Below the pieces are notes generated by a model. It saw only the letters and a program-made list of their open reading frames with translations. It was not told where the DNA came from and did no database searches. This document shows, piece by piece, positions 42,684 to 53,000 of a stretch of DNA of 64,000 nt (position 1 is its first letter; the number at the start of each line of letters is the position of its first letter). Source of the stretch: JAMQPK01 sp963782595 (GTDB lineage: Bacteria; Acidobacteriota; Vicinamibacteria; Vicinamibacterales; JAMQPK01); NCBI GenBank assembly GCA_963782595.1, contig CAWAKJ010000002.1:806001-870000 (forward strand), given 5' to 3'. The position numbers and the translations under genes are program-made.

Positions 42684-45600
42684 CTAGAAATCGAACCGCA
42701 GCGTAAGCCCCACATTTCTCGGATTGGTCGTCGTCGTGTACCTGCCCGTGTCGGGTGAGGTATTGACGCCGCTTGCGCCGAAGAGATAGTCGGCGTTCAG
42801 TGCGATGAATTCCACTTGGTTGAACAGGTTGTACACCTGGAGCTGCAGGCGGAGGTTCGTGCGTCCTCCGATTCTGAAGCGGCGCCCCAGCGTGAAGTCC
42901 CAGTTGGAATACCCTGGATGACGCAGCACGCCGACTGGGGCGTTGCCGAGGTTACCAACGTTACCGTTCGGCAGCGGCCGGCGGAACGCCGCCGGGTTGA
43001 AGTGCATCTGATCCTCTTCCGCAAGATTCGGATCGCGGTTCACCTGGAAGAGTGGCTCGCCCGTCAACTCGCAGCGCGAGTTCGTGTTGTTCAAGTCTGC
43101 GATCGTCGTTCCCGCTCTGAAGACGCCGCTCAACGACGGGTCGATGTTAGCGACGCCGCCGAGTGTGGTGCCACAGATCGGGTCGAGCGCATAGCCTGAC
43201 GAGAAGCTCGTCACACCCGACGCTTCCCAGTCGCTGAGGAGGTACTTGAGGACAGGGAGATTCAGCGTCGGAATTTCATAGCTGTAGTGCAGGACCAGCA
43301 TATGGCGCCGGTCTGCTCGAGTAATTCCCGTGATGTTGGTGAGCTGCGCCGTCGTCACCGTTGGCGGTCCATAGTAGTGGTCACGAAGGCCTTGCTCGCC
43401 GTACAGTTCCTCCGTCAACCAGTCATAACCCTGGATGCCTTCAGACTTCGAGAGGGTATACGCCAGGCCCATCTGCATCCCGCGGCTGTACCGGCGCTGC
43501 ACGCTCAATTGCAGTGCGTTGTAGTTGAGCGTGTCCTCGCCCGTCATCAGATACCGGACGTTGCCAATGCCAGGGTAATCGCGCCGGATCGGGTTGACGG
43601 TAATCGGTTCGCCGTTGAACAGATTCTTCGGATCGGCGTAGGCGTTGGGTGCGATGTTGTTCGAATCCTTCAGGCGCCAGAAGTTGCGTCCGAAGTTGCC
43701 GACCCACGCGATTTCGGCGGTGGTGCTGAAGCCGATATCGCGCTGGAACGCGATGTTCCCCTGATAGTAGGTCTCGGGCCGCAGCTCGCCGGCCGACACC
43801 TGTTGTCCGTGCGTGACCAGCGGGAAGCCCTCGGGCAGACCGGTCTGCTGAGGCGTCTCCGCGAATTGCGTGCCCGCCTTGCCGAGCGCCGCCACATCGT
43901 CGATCGACGCGGCTCGGATGATCTTGTCCTGTGTAATCAGCGCGCCGCCGTCGAATGCGTACTGACCCTGATTGAGGAAGTTGTAGAAGATGCCGCCCGC
44001 CGCACGGAGGGCGGTCTTGCCGTCGCCGGTCAAATCCCACGCGAACCCGACGCGCGGACCATAGGAGAAGTAGGGCATGTCGTAGTACCACCCTGCCTTC
44101 TTTCCGGGGAGCCCTCCTGTGAATATGCCGTTGCTGGTGCTGCCCGAGCCAGGAACCGTTGTGCCCTGGTAGGCATACGCGACGACTTCTCCAGTCAGGG
44201 GATTCTTCGCTCGCCGGTTCGCCGCCGCGCACGCCTGCGTTCCGCTAACGCCGGTCGTACAATACGGCTCGTAGAACACGGGCGCCTGTCTGGGATTGAA
44301 CAGTGTCGGATCGAACGCGGAGTTCATCTCTCTCACTTCGTAGATCGCGCCGTGATGCGCGACGCGGAGACCGTAGTCCAGAGTCAGCGTGGGCGAGATG
44401 CGCCAGCTGTCCTGCGCGTAGAAATCCGTCTGCCAGTGCCGCCGCTCGCGATCGACGCGATTGGTCCGCTCTTCATACCGCGTGAAGTAGCCGAGCAGTG
44501 CGTTCGCATAGCCGTTGCCCGTGCTGAGCGGATTGTCGCCGCTGTGCCCGAAGTCGTACACCCCGGCATAGGTTGCCGACCCGGGTTCCGTCTTGCTGTT
44601 GCGTTCGGTCACGATCCCGAACTTCATGTTGTGGCGGCCCTTGGTCCACGACAGGTCGTTCTGGAACATGTAGCGATAGTTCTCGTTCCAGGTCGGCCCT
44701 GGCCGCGTGTTGCCGGCCCATGGACGCCATCGCGCCATATTGGCGCGATTGCCGCCAAGGAAGAGGATGTCGGGCATGTAGGGGTATTCGTCGACGTTGA
44801 TGCGACTCAGCTTCGGATCGCCATAGGCACCAAATGGCTCGAGCCGCGGCGGATCGAACGGGAAGTTCGAACGGTAGTACGAGGTGTAATCCTCCATGTC
44901 GAGGGTTCCGGTGCCGACCCGGAAACCATAATGGTTGTGCGAGAAGCCCCCTGACATCTCGTTCACCATCGAGCTACTGAGCACTTTATTGTACGAACCG
45001 CTCACAAAGTCGCCGGGGAAGACGTTATTGTGGGAGCCGACGCCAGGCGCCACACGGTTGTACGTGATGCTGTCGTCGCGGTCGAGGATCGATCTGAAAC
45101 TGACCCGCTGAGTCGGGCTCAGTACGCCGTCGATCCGCATGATGAAATTCCGGCGCTTGTGAATCGGCGTCGTGTCCTGTGCGTCATTCGACGTGAACTG
45201 CTGACCCGACGCTTGGTTGATCACGCCGTTGGGTATCGGCAGCAGATTGAGCATCTGCTGGCCCATCGGGTGAATGCGATTCTGCGGAATGATGTTCCCG
45301 GGGAACGCCAGCCCGGTCAGCGGGTCGATGATCGGCTGGATCGTCCCGTTCGTGATCCGGGTTTGAGAAAAGTCGCCCCGGCGTTCCGCCTCGGTCGGCA
45401 GATTCGTCCGCAGCACCGCCGTCGGACGAACGTCGTCAACGAACTCCTGCGAAAAGAAGAAAAAGGCTTTCTTCTCGCCCGAGCGGCTGTCGATGAGACC
45501 TGGAATCACGACAGGACCGCCGAGGCTGTAGCCCGAGATATCGACTTCGAAGAATGGCTTCTCCGCACCCTGTTTTTTGCGGAAGTAGTCGTTCGCGTTC

Positions 45601-46412
45601 CATTCGTCGCGCCGGGCGTTATACCAGGCCGATCCCTTCAGCTGGTTCGTGCCCGATTTGGTGACGATGCGGATCAGGCCGCTCGACTGGCGGCCGTTCT
45701 CGGCGGTGTAGCCGTTTGTGATCACGGTGACTTCGCCAATCGAATCGAGGTTCGGCGTGACGTGCGTCGTGCCATCGCCGCCTTCTTCGCCGACCGACAC
45801 GCCGTCAATCGTCGTGTTCTTGTTGAGTGAAGTACCGCCGTTGATGCTCAGCCCGCGGCCCGACTGCCAGGCCGCGTAGTCACGGCTGAACGTCGTGTCG
45901 CTAACGCCCGGCAGGATTTTCATCATCCCGAAGATGTCGCGTCCCTTCACCTGAATCATCGTGAGCTGGTCGCCGGTCATGTTCCGCTGAAGCGAACCGC
46001 TCGTCGTATTCACCGGTGTGACTTCCGCGGTTACGGTAACGGCTTCGGCGAGCGTGCCGACCTCGAGCACGAGCCTGCCGAGGTCGCGTGTCTCACCGCT
46101 GACCAGTTGGATGTCGTTCAGGTTGATTTGTCTGAATCCCGCCATTTCGATGCGCACGGAATATCTGCCGGCGGGCAGCGCCAGGACGCGGAACACGCCC
46201 TGTTCGTTGGACTCCGCCGAGCGGTTCAGCCCGGTCGTCGAGTCGGTGGCGACCACCATTGCACCCGGAACGATACCGGCGTTGTCTGTGACGGTTCCTG
46301 TGAGAATGGCGTTCTGGCCCTGGGCGGCGGCGCTCGTGGCGGCGGCAGCCGCCACGAGCAAAACGAGAACACAAGCGAGCAGCCTTAATCGGAGACTCCG
46401 TGTCGCATCCAT
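42684..46412 (-). CDS. Large TonB-dependent receptor with carboxypeptidase-regulatory-like domain
   Basis: The 1242-residue receptor starts at 46412 with AAAGGAGCTGACA upstream; the longer frame adds 21 unlikely residues. It has a hydrophobic signal peptide (about 8-30, ending TSAAAQ), a regulatory domain (GTVTDNAGIVPGAMVVATD), the plug, including SINGGTSLNKNTTIDGVSVG and SGLIRIVTKSGTNQLKGSAW, and a very large barrel ending LTLRFDF. It is the longest of the three receptors and the only one on the minus strand. It is divergent from an exported amidase. Ligand unknown. Confidence 0.93.
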   Translation of the reverse strand: MDATRSLRLRLLACVLVLLVAAAAATSAAAQGQNAILTGTVTDNAGIVPGAMVVATDSTTGLNRSAESNEQGVFRVLALPAGRYSVRIEMAGFRQINLNDIQLVSGETRDLGRLVLEVGTLAEAVTVTAEVTPVNTTSGSLQRNMTGDQLTMIQVKGRDIFGMMKILPGVSDTTFSRDYAAWQSGRGLSINGGTSLNKNTTIDGVSVGEEGGDGTTHVTPNLDSIGEVTVITNGYTAENGRQSSGLIRIVTKSGTNQLKGSAWYNARRDEWNANDYFRKKQGAEKPFFEVDISGYSLGGPVVIPGLIDSRSGEKKAFFFFSQEFVDDVRPTAVLRTNLPTEAERRGDFSQTRITNGTIQPIIDPLTGLAFPGNIIPQNRIHPMGQQMLNLLPIPNGVINQASGQQFTSNDAQDTTPIHKRRNFIMRIDGVLSPTQRVSFRSILDRDDSITYNRVAPGVGSHNNVFPGDFVSGSYNKVLSSSMVNEMSGGFSHNHYGFRVGTGTLDMEDYTSYYRSNFPFDPPRLEPFGAYGDPKLSRINVDEYPYMPDILFLGGNRANMARWRPWAGNTRPGPTWNENYRYMFQNDLSWTKGRHNMKFGIVTERNSKTEPGSATYAGVYDFGHSGDNPLSTGNGYANALLGYFTRYEERTNRVDRERRHWQTDFYAQDSWRISPTLTLDYGLRVAHHGAIYEVREMNSAFDPTLFNPRQAPVFYEPYCTTGVSGTQACAAANRRAKNPLTGEVVAYAYQGTTVPGSGSTSNGIFTGGLPGKKAGWYYDMPYFSYGPRVGFAWDLTGDGKTALRAAGGIFYNFLNQGQYAFDGGALITQDKIIRAASIDDVAALGKAGTQFAETPQQTGLPEGFPLVTHGQQVSAGELRPETYYQGNIAFQRDIGFSTTAEIAWVGNFGRNFWRLKDSNNIAPNAYADPKNLFNGEPITVNPIRRDYPGIGNVRYLMTGEDTLNYNALQLSVQRRYSRGMQMGLAYTLSKSEGIQGYDWLTEELYGEQGLRDHYYGPPTVTTAQLTNITGITRADRRHMLVLHYSYEIPTLNLPVLKYLLSDWEASGVTSFSSGYALDPICGTTLGGVANIDPSLSGVFRAGTTIADLNNTNSRCELTGEPLFQVNRDPNLAEEDQMHFNPAAFRRPLPNGNVGNLGNAPVGVLRHPGYSNWDFTLGRRFRIGGRTNLRLQLQVYNLFNQVEFIALNADYLFGASGVNTSPDTGRYTTTTNPRNVGLTLRFDF

Positions 46413-46652
46413 TGTCAGCTCCTTTCCGAACCCCTTCTTGTCGGTAGGACCCACAACCACGCGCGAAAAGATCACCCGAAAATCAGCGACGGTCTAGGCG
46501 ACGATAGAACGTGACGATCGAACACAGATTGCGCAGAAGGAACAAACTTCGACTGGAAGGACTACCAGCGGAGGCGTGCGACGCAGCCCCGCAGTCGTTG
46601 CGATAGAGGGGTATCTGCATAACAATGCGACGAGCCGATGACGTGTGAGCGT

Positions 46653-46681
46653 GTTGTAAAGAAAATCAGTTTGAATGTCAA
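46653..46681 (-). promoter_or_regulatory. Candidate sigma-70-type promoter for the third receptor
   Basis: On the minus strand TTGACA (46676-46681) is followed by a 17-bp spacer and TACAAC (46653-46658). It would give a leader of over 200 nt before the receptor ATG. The 330-bp divergent gap shows no gene or clear riboswitch. Confidence 0.4.
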
Positions 46682-46742
46682 GCGCTTCGCTTCCGAATCG
46701 CGTGTCTGTGTGCGCTTGGTGTATCTTTTTGACACCAGATCG

Positions 46743-48305
46743 ATGCGCGCGGCGATCGCCAGCCTGTCGGCGTCGGCACTCCTGCTTGCTGCCTTCAGTA
46801 CAGTTGCGCACGCGCAAGCCGTCTTTCGTCTCCAGGACGCGACGATCGCGGGCATTCGCGATGCGTTTGTCGGTGGCCGTCTGACATGCGAGCAATTGAC
46901 CAGGTACTATCTCGATCGGATCGACGCCTACAACCTGCGCGGCCCCGCGCTTCGCGCCGTCATCGACGTGCATCCGAAAGCGGCGGCGACGGCGGCGGAC
47001 ATGGATCGGCAGTACAAGGCCAATCCATCCAGCGCCGGCCCGTTGCACTGCATCCCCATCGTCCTCAAGGACAACTTCGACACGTTCGACATGCCGACGA
47101 CAGGCGGCCACGTCGGCATGAGGCACTCGCAGCCGATGCGCGACGCGTTCACCGTCGGGAAGATACGTAAGGCGGGAGCACTGATCATCGGCAAGACAAA
47201 CCTCTCGGAGTTCGCGCGGGGCGGCATGTCGCTGAGCAGCCTTGGCGGCCAGACGAAAAACCCCTACGACCTGACGCGCACACCAGGCGGTTCGAGCGGC
47301 GGCACCGGCACGGCCCTCGCCGCGAACTTTGCTGTCCTTGGGACGGGCAGCGACACCGGGCAGTCGATCCGGTCGCCGGCGTCTGCGAACGGTCTCGTCG
47401 GCATACGTCCGACGCGTGGCCTGGTCAGCAGGAGCGGCCTCATCCCAAACAGCGAGACGCAGGATGAGGTCGGCCCACTCGCACGCACGGTGACAGACGC
47501 AGCCTTGCTGCTCGACGTGATGGCCGGCTACGACGCAGAGGATCCGATTACGGCGTTCGGCAAGGGACGCATGCCGAAGAGCTACACGCATCTGTTCCGC
47601 AAGGACGCGCTCGCCGGCGCGCGAATTGGCGTCATGACGAACCTGTTCGGAAACGAGGAGCGCCATCGTGAAGTCAATAGAGTGATGGATGGCGTTATTG
47701 CGAAGATGCAGTCGCTGGGTGCGACGCTCGTCAGATTCGAGCTTCCGGAGTACGACCGGCTTGCGCCCGTCGTGGCGACTTCATCCTACGAGGCGCGCTC
47801 GGTCATGGAGCGCTACTTCTCGACTCTGGGTCCTCAGGCACCGGTCAGGAGCATCGCCCAATTGCTTGGGGCCAAGACGTCTGCGGTGCAGACGACGCTC
47901 GAGGCAGAGTTCGCCATCGCCGATGGCATGAACAGCCAGACCTATAAGGATCGGATGTTGAATCGTGACAGGCTGCGTGTTGCGGTGGCGGCGAAAATGG
48001 CCGATCTCAACCTCGATGCCATCCTCTATCCGCTGCAGCAGATCTTGGTTGTCCCGATTACGGCGCCCGATCAGACGGAACGGAACGGCACCCTCTCAAA
48101 TGGCACAGGCTTTCCGGCGGTCACATTTCCGGCGGGGTTTTCCACGGCTAGCGCATCCGCTCCGCTAGGCGTCCCGGTCGGCGCGGAACTGCTCGGGTTG
48201 GACTATACGGAGGACAGGCTGCTGGCCTACGTCTACGCCTTCGAACAGGCTGCGGGCGTTCGCAGGCCGCCTGCGAGTACGCCTCCACTGCCACATGAAC
48301 CGTAA
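46743..48305 (+). CDS. Exported amidase-signature enzyme
   Basis: The start at 46743 begins a Sec signal (MRAAIASLSASALLLAAFST, cut near VAHAQA). The 520-residue product has the amidase-signature catalytic set: Lys in IPIVLKDNFDTFDMPTTGG (about 103-121), cis-Ser in GGSSGGTGTALAAN and nucleophilic Ser in GSDTGQSIRSPASANG. One change is notable: the usual GSDTGGSIR has Gln in place of the second Gly. The enzyme hydrolyses C-N amide bonds in the periplasm; substrate is unknown. It ends just before a 9-mer palindrome. Confidence 0.9.
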   Translation: MRAAIASLSASALLLAAFSTVAHAQAVFRLQDATIAGIRDAFVGGRLTCEQLTRYYLDRIDAYNLRGPALRAVIDVHPKAAATAADMDRQYKANPSSAGPLHCIPIVLKDNFDTFDMPTTGGHVGMRHSQPMRDAFTVGKIRKAGALIIGKTNLSEFARGGMSLSSLGGQTKNPYDLTRTPGGSSGGTGTALAANFAVLGTGSDTGQSIRSPASANGLVGIRPTRGLVSRSGLIPNSETQDEVGPLARTVTDAALLLDVMAGYDAEDPITAFGKGRMPKSYTHLFRKDALAGARIGVMTNLFGNEERHREVNRVMDGVIAKMQSLGATLVRFELPEYDRLAPVVATSSYEARSVMERYFSTLGPQAPVRSIAQLLGAKTSAVQTTLEAEFAIADGMNSQTYKDRMLNRDRLRVAVAAKMADLNLDAILYPLQQILVVPITAPDQTERNGTLSNGTGFPAVTFPAGFSTASASAPLGVPVGAELLGLDYTEDRLLAYVYAFEQAAGVRRPPASTPPLPHEP

Positions 48306-48307
48306 AT

Positions 48308-48429
48308 CTAGGTGCGATGGGTGCAACAGGTGCAACGGGTGCGATGGGTGCAATTGGTGCAACGGGTGCGCACCTATCGCACCCCGCACCTATTGCACCC
48401 ATTGCACCTGACGCACCAATTGCACCTAG
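48308..48429. repeat. Large palindrome made of 9-bp GGTGC units
   Basis: Six direct 9-nt units of form GGTGCRAYR start at 48311; after a centre GGTGCGCACC (48365-48374) come the inverse units, each ending GCACC, up to 48426. One inverse unit is only 7 nt. CTA and TAG close the ends. It fills the gap between the convergent amidase and methyltransferase stop codons and reaches into the latter. It folds into a hairpin of about 55 bp per arm with mismatches. Confidence 0.95.
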
Positions 48430-49256
48430 TTTCGCCGTGCGGTCCACGCCGTCCGTCGTCCTGCCGTCGTCGCGGTGCCCTCGATGCGATCGGCGGTCAC
48501 GCGTCCCGCGTACTCGGTGTCACCGGATTTCAGCGTAATCTCGTTGCCGCGGAGGCGTCCGGTCACCGCCTGCGCTCCCATCGTGCCTCTGAGAATCTGA
48601 TAGTCCTGCCGCAAGATCATTTGCGTATCGGGCATCTGCCAGGTACCGGCAACGCGCGCCGGAACGATGACGAGGATCGCTGTGCACCAAACCTTGCACG
48701 GTGGGCCGAGCGTTTCGCTGGCGTCCGGCTCCCAGTCGGTGATTGAGAATGTGTTCGAAACGATGCGGGTGCCGGGCTTCATCGCCAGAAACTTGTCCTG
48801 CATCCCATCCAGATGTTCCGGCGTGAGAAACAGCGCGAGGACGGTTGCCTGTGAAAGATCCGCCGCGTACATGTCGCCCTGCACGAACGTCGCTTTGTCG
48901 GCGACGCCCGCATCCCTCGCGCGTTTGCGCGACAGCTCGACGAGATCGGGGTTGTATTCGACGCCGAGCGCCCGCACACCCCGCCTGGCCGCGGCGATGA
49001 TGTTCCGGCCATCTCCAGAGCCAAGGTCCATCACGAAGTCCTTGGGCGTCACCTTGGCCAGGTCCAGCATTTTCTCGACGAGCTCGGGCGGCGTCGGTAC
49101 CCAGACCACGTCCTTTCCCGGTTGACCTGGAGTCGGTTCGACGATCGTCTGCGCTGCGGAGTATTGCGAGGGCAGGGCTCCACCTACCAGGCAGAGAACG
49201 GTCAGAGCCACGATGCGCTTCAGAACTTCACGATTGTGCGCGATCAGCTTTTCCAC
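48426..49256 (-). CDS. SAM-dependent methyltransferase with N-terminal signal/anchor
   Basis: The start is uncertain. I favour the GTG at 49256 with AAGGTGAG seven bases upstream (another GTG is at 49265), giving 276 residues; the frame is open to 49418, but that extension is low-complexity. Residues about 10-35 (VLKRIVALTVLCLVGGALPS) form a signal or anchor. A class I methyltransferase fold follows: DFVMDLGSGDGRNIIAAARR (motif I), GVEYNPDLVELSRKRARDAG and ALFLTPEHLDGMQDKF. The C-terminal part (about 190-276, GRLRGNEITLKSGDTEYAG) is a separate beta-rich tail. An exported methyltransferase is unusual; cytoplasmic tethering is the alternative. Confidence 0.8.
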   Translation of the reverse strand: MEKLIAHNREVLKRIVALTVLCLVGGALPSQYSAAQTIVEPTPGQPGKDVVWVPTPPELVEKMLDLAKVTPKDFVMDLGSGDGRNIIAAARRGVRALGVEYNPDLVELSRKRARDAGVADKATFVQGDMYAADLSQATVLALFLTPEHLDGMQDKFLAMKPGTRIVSNTFSITDWEPDASETLGPPCKVWCTAILVIVPARVAGTWQMPDTQMILRQDYQILRGTMGAQAVTGRLRGNEITLKSGDTEYAGRVTADRIEGTATTAGRRTAWTARRN

Positions 49257-49485
49257 GGTACTCACCTTGTACCACGAGGACCACGAAGACGGACCGGCCT
49301 CACCAAGGGCATCGAGTTGCGCTGCCGTCGGCGTCCACTCCGACGTCGGCGGCGCCGGCAGCGTGTGCCGACCCTTGCGAAACGTGCCGCGGAGGAGATG
49401 CACCGCCGGATCGATCATCGTCGTGGATCATAGTAGCGCGGCACTCCAGTATTCAAAGACCCTAAAGCGACCGAAACAATGTCTG

Positions 49486-49863
49486 ATGGGTGACGGCAGC
49501 TTCGTCGGTCACGTTCTGTTGTTCAGTCTTGTCGTATTGGTTCTCGACACGCTTGGCGCATTGGCGGCGCAACGATTGGGATTTCGTTACACCGAATTGG
49601 CAACGGTCTCGCTTCTCATCTACTTCACCGTGGGCTGGACGCTATACCCAAATCATTCCATCGCGCTTGCGGCCGTCGCAGGCATGGTTGTCGGTCTTGT
49701 CGATTCAACGCTCGGATGGGCGATTTCTTGGAAGATTGGTCCCGGGAAACCTCAAGACGCAAGCCGAAATAAGATTCTGACGGCCGTTGTTACAGTGCCA
49801 ATGCTCGCCGCGTTCTTCTCCGCCTTCGCTGCTGGACTGAAGTTGATGTCATCGAAGGGTTGA
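49486..49863 (+). CDS. Small four-TM hypothetical membrane protein
   Basis: A 125-residue protein from ATG 49486. Hydrophobic segments lie near 8-28 (VLLFSLVVLVLDTLGALAA), 35-52, 55-78 (IALAAVAGMVVGLVDSTLGW) and 96-118. Base composition is visibly lower in GC than in the flanking genes, with many A/T third positions, so it may be foreign. No family is recognised. It stands alone between the methyltransferase and a cytochrome module. The frame is open upstream into unlikely sequence. Confidence 0.65.
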   Translation: MGDGSFVGHVLLFSLVVLVLDTLGALAAQRLGFRYTELATVSLLIYFTVGWTLYPNHSIALAAVAGMVVGLVDSTLGWAISWKIGPGKPQDASRNKILTAVVTVPMLAAFFSAFAAGLKLMSSKG

Positions 49864-49900
49864 GTCCGTCTCCAAAGCTAACGAAAGCCTCACGTAGAGC

Positions 49901-49930
49901 CTCTTAATCTCCTGAACTCCTGTTAGGTTT
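49901..49930 (+). repeat. Solo CTCCTGA-type repeat
   Basis: CTCTTAATCTCCTGAACTCC followed by TGTTAGGTTT is a single arm of the repeat family seen at 11912, 12484, 57068 and 61234. No inverted partner lies nearby. Confidence 0.7.
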
Positions 49931-50001
49931 ATTAAGCCTCAAGGGAACGCTTGACGCCGTCTCCAAGGGGGCGCACAGTTGACGCGATCCCGGGAGGCAA
50001 C

Positions 50002-53000
50002 ATGCGCGTGGCGACTGTGGTGTTCGCTGTTGTGCTGGTTTCCGTCGTAAGGCTGCCAGGCCAGTCGGCAGAGGAAAGAGACGCGGTCGAGTTCAATCGC
50101 GACATCAGACCGGTACTTTCCGACAAGTGTTATACGTGCCACGGACCCGACCAGGCACGGCGCCGGACGAAGCTGCGCTTCGACGTCGAACGAGACGCGA
50201 AGCAGGACCTCGGCGGACGCTTTGCCATCGTGCCCGGCGATACCACCAAGAGCGAAATGATCCGGCGGATCACCGCCGAAGAACCGGGCCGCCGCATGCC
50301 ACCGGCGGCCTCGGGGCGCACACTCACGACGCGCGAGATCGAGCTGATTCGGCGATGGATCGAGCAAGGCGCGAAATGGGAGAGTCACTGGTCCTTCATT
50401 GCGCCGCGGCGGCCGCGCCTTCCCGAGACCACCGACCGGACATGGCAGCGAAACGGGATTGACGCGTTCGTCCTCGATCGGCTCGATCGCGAAGGCCTTC
50501 GTCCTAGTCCTGAGGCAGACGGCGACACGCTGATTCGGCGGGTCAGCCTCGACCTCACAGGATTGCCTCCGACGCCAGCCGAAGTGGACGCATTCCTCGC
50601 CGATCGGTCGCCGAACGCGTACGAAAAAGTCGTGGACCGTTTGCTCGAGTCTCCCCGATATGGCGAGCGGATGGCCGCCACGTGGCTCGATGCGGCGCGG
50701 TATGCCGATACCAACGGCTATCAGACGGACGCCGAGCGATACATGTGGCGCTGGCGCGACTGGGTGATCGAGGCCTTCAACCGAAACCTGTCATTCGATG
50801 AGTTTGCTCTGCAGCAGATTGCCGGCGACATGCTCCCTCGTCCCACGCTCGACCAGAGGATCGCCACCGGCTTCAATCGCAATCATCGCGGCAACGGGGA
50901 AGGCGGAATCATCCCGGAAGAGTATGCCGTCGAGTACGTCGTGGATCGCGTGGAGACAACATCAACGGTCTTCATGGGGCTTACCTTGGGTTGTGCGCGC
51001 TGCCACGACCACAAGTACGATCCTTTTACGCAGAAGGAGTTTTACCAGCTCTTCGCGTACTTCAACAATATTCCGGAGCGGGGTAAAGCGAACAAGTACG
51101 GCAACTCGGCGCCGATGATTCAAGCGCCCACTGCGGCGCAACAGTTCCAATTGACTGCGATCGACCGCAAGCTGGCTCTGGCACAGAAGCGGTTCGAGAG
51201 CGTCCGGGCGGAAGGCGTGAAGGCCCAGCGGAACTGGGAGACGACGCTCGACAAGTCTGTGGCGATCAACTGGTCGATTCCCGAAGATCTCATCGCGTAC
51301 CTGCCGCTGGATGGAGATGTGACAAGTCAGGTCATCGCGCAGCCTGCCAGCCGGTCTTCGCAACTTTATGCGCCGGCCGAGAGTGGCGCGGCAGCCAGCG
51401 GGAAACCAGGGATTGCGCAGTTTCACGATGGGCAGCCGCAGTTTGCGCCAGGGCGCATCGGCGAGGCCGCCAGCTTCGACGGCAAGCGGTTCATTGTCGG
51501 CGGTGATTTCGGCGCATTCGGTTTTCAGAGCACGTTCACGCTCGCCGCCTGGATCTATCCAACCGCCGACACGGGCGCCATCATTACTCGCACAAAGGAT
51601 GTCGAGGAAGAGTCTGGGTATGGGCTGTACCTGAAAGGCGGGAAGGTCCAGGCCAATCTGATTCTGCGCTGGCTGGACGATGGAGGGCGGGTCGAGACGG
51701 TGAAGCCTGTCGAGCTCAATCGCTGGCAGCACGTGATGCTGACGTATGACGGATCGCGGACGGCCGAGGGCATCAAGATCTATGTCGACGGGCGCGCGCA
51801 GGACGTTGTCGTCCATCTCGACGACCTGAATCAGAATTTTCAGACGCGGGATCCGGTCCGCATCGGCGGGGGCGGAGGCGCGGTCAACCGGTTCCGCGGC
51901 GATATCGATGATGTGCGGATCTACGACGTGGCGCTGTCGCCGCAACATGCCGCGGTCGTGGCGGCTGGCGAGTCGATAACTGAGATTGCCGGCGTACCCA
52001 CGAGCAAAAGGAGTGAGCCCCAGGCCGAGAAGATCACGCGGTATTACCTCGAGAATCACGCTCCTCAGCGGGTGCAGGAGGCCTGGCGAGATCTCGAGGC
52101 CGTTCGCCGCGAGAGGGTGGCATTCGTCGAAAGCCTTCCTACAGTCATGGTGATGCAGGAGCGCGACGTGCCGCGCGAGACATTCCTGCTGGTGCGCGGC
52201 GCGTACGACAAGCCTGGAGACAAGGTCACGCCCGGACTACCGGCTGTCCTTCCTTCGCTGCCGGGCGGGCAGTCCAACAATCGCCTGGGATTTGGGCGAT
52301 GGCTCGTCGATCCGTCCAACCCGCTGACCGCACGCGTGGCCGTGAACCGGTTCTGGCAGATGTACTTCGGCACCGGGCTCGTCAAGACCGTAGAAGATTT
52401 TGGTTCGCAGGGCGAATGGCCCAGCCACCCCGAGCTTCTCGACTGGCTGGCGACCGAGTTCGTCCGCACCGGTTGGAACATCAAGGCGATGCAGAAGCTC
52501 GTCGTCACGAGCGCCACCTATCGCCAGTCCTCGAATGCGACTCCGGAGCTCCTGCAGAGGGATCCCGAGAACAGGCTGCTGGCGCGGGCACCGCGATTGC
52601 GCCTGCCGGCGGGAGTGATCCGCGATCAGGCCCTCGCCATTTCGGGGTTGCTGGTCGAGCGCCTGGGCGGGCCGTCAGTGAAGCCGTACCAGCCGGCGGG
52701 GTTATGGAAAGAGCTGTCAGGACAGGACTACGTGCAGGACAAAGGCGACAAGCTCTATCGCCGGAGCCTGTATACCTTCTGGAAGCGATCGAGTCCGCCT
52801 CCTTCGTTGATGAACTTCGACGCGGCCGGACGGGAGGCTTGCGTCGTCCGCGAGACGAGGACCAATACGCCGCTGCAGGCGCTGGACCTGATGAACGACG
52901 TCACGTATCTGGAGGCCTCACGCAAAATAGCCGAACGCGTGATGAAAGAGCGCCGCACGGGCCCGGAGGAACGGATCGCCATGGCGTTCCGCCTGGCGAC

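Noticed and set aside
43287..44954. A 555-residue plus-strand frame opposite the third TonB receptor
   Set aside because: Low-complexity composition (Arg/Val/Ala) without motifs, opposite a receptor with a good signal peptide and C-terminal Phe.
46413..46742. A riboswitch or leader RNA in the divergent gap
   Set aside because: I could see no conserved riboswitch core and no strong hairpin-plus-T-run; only a candidate promoter is kept.
48308..48429. A possible CRISPR array
   Set aside because: Units are 9 bp without spacers and are inverted at the centre; CRISPR repeats are longer and separated by unique spacers.
49257..49418. N-terminal extension of the methyltransferase as a true part of the protein
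   Set aside because: The extension is low-complexity, precedes the signal-like helix and partly reflects a short ACCACGA-type repeat in the DNA; the GTG with a good RBS is preferred.
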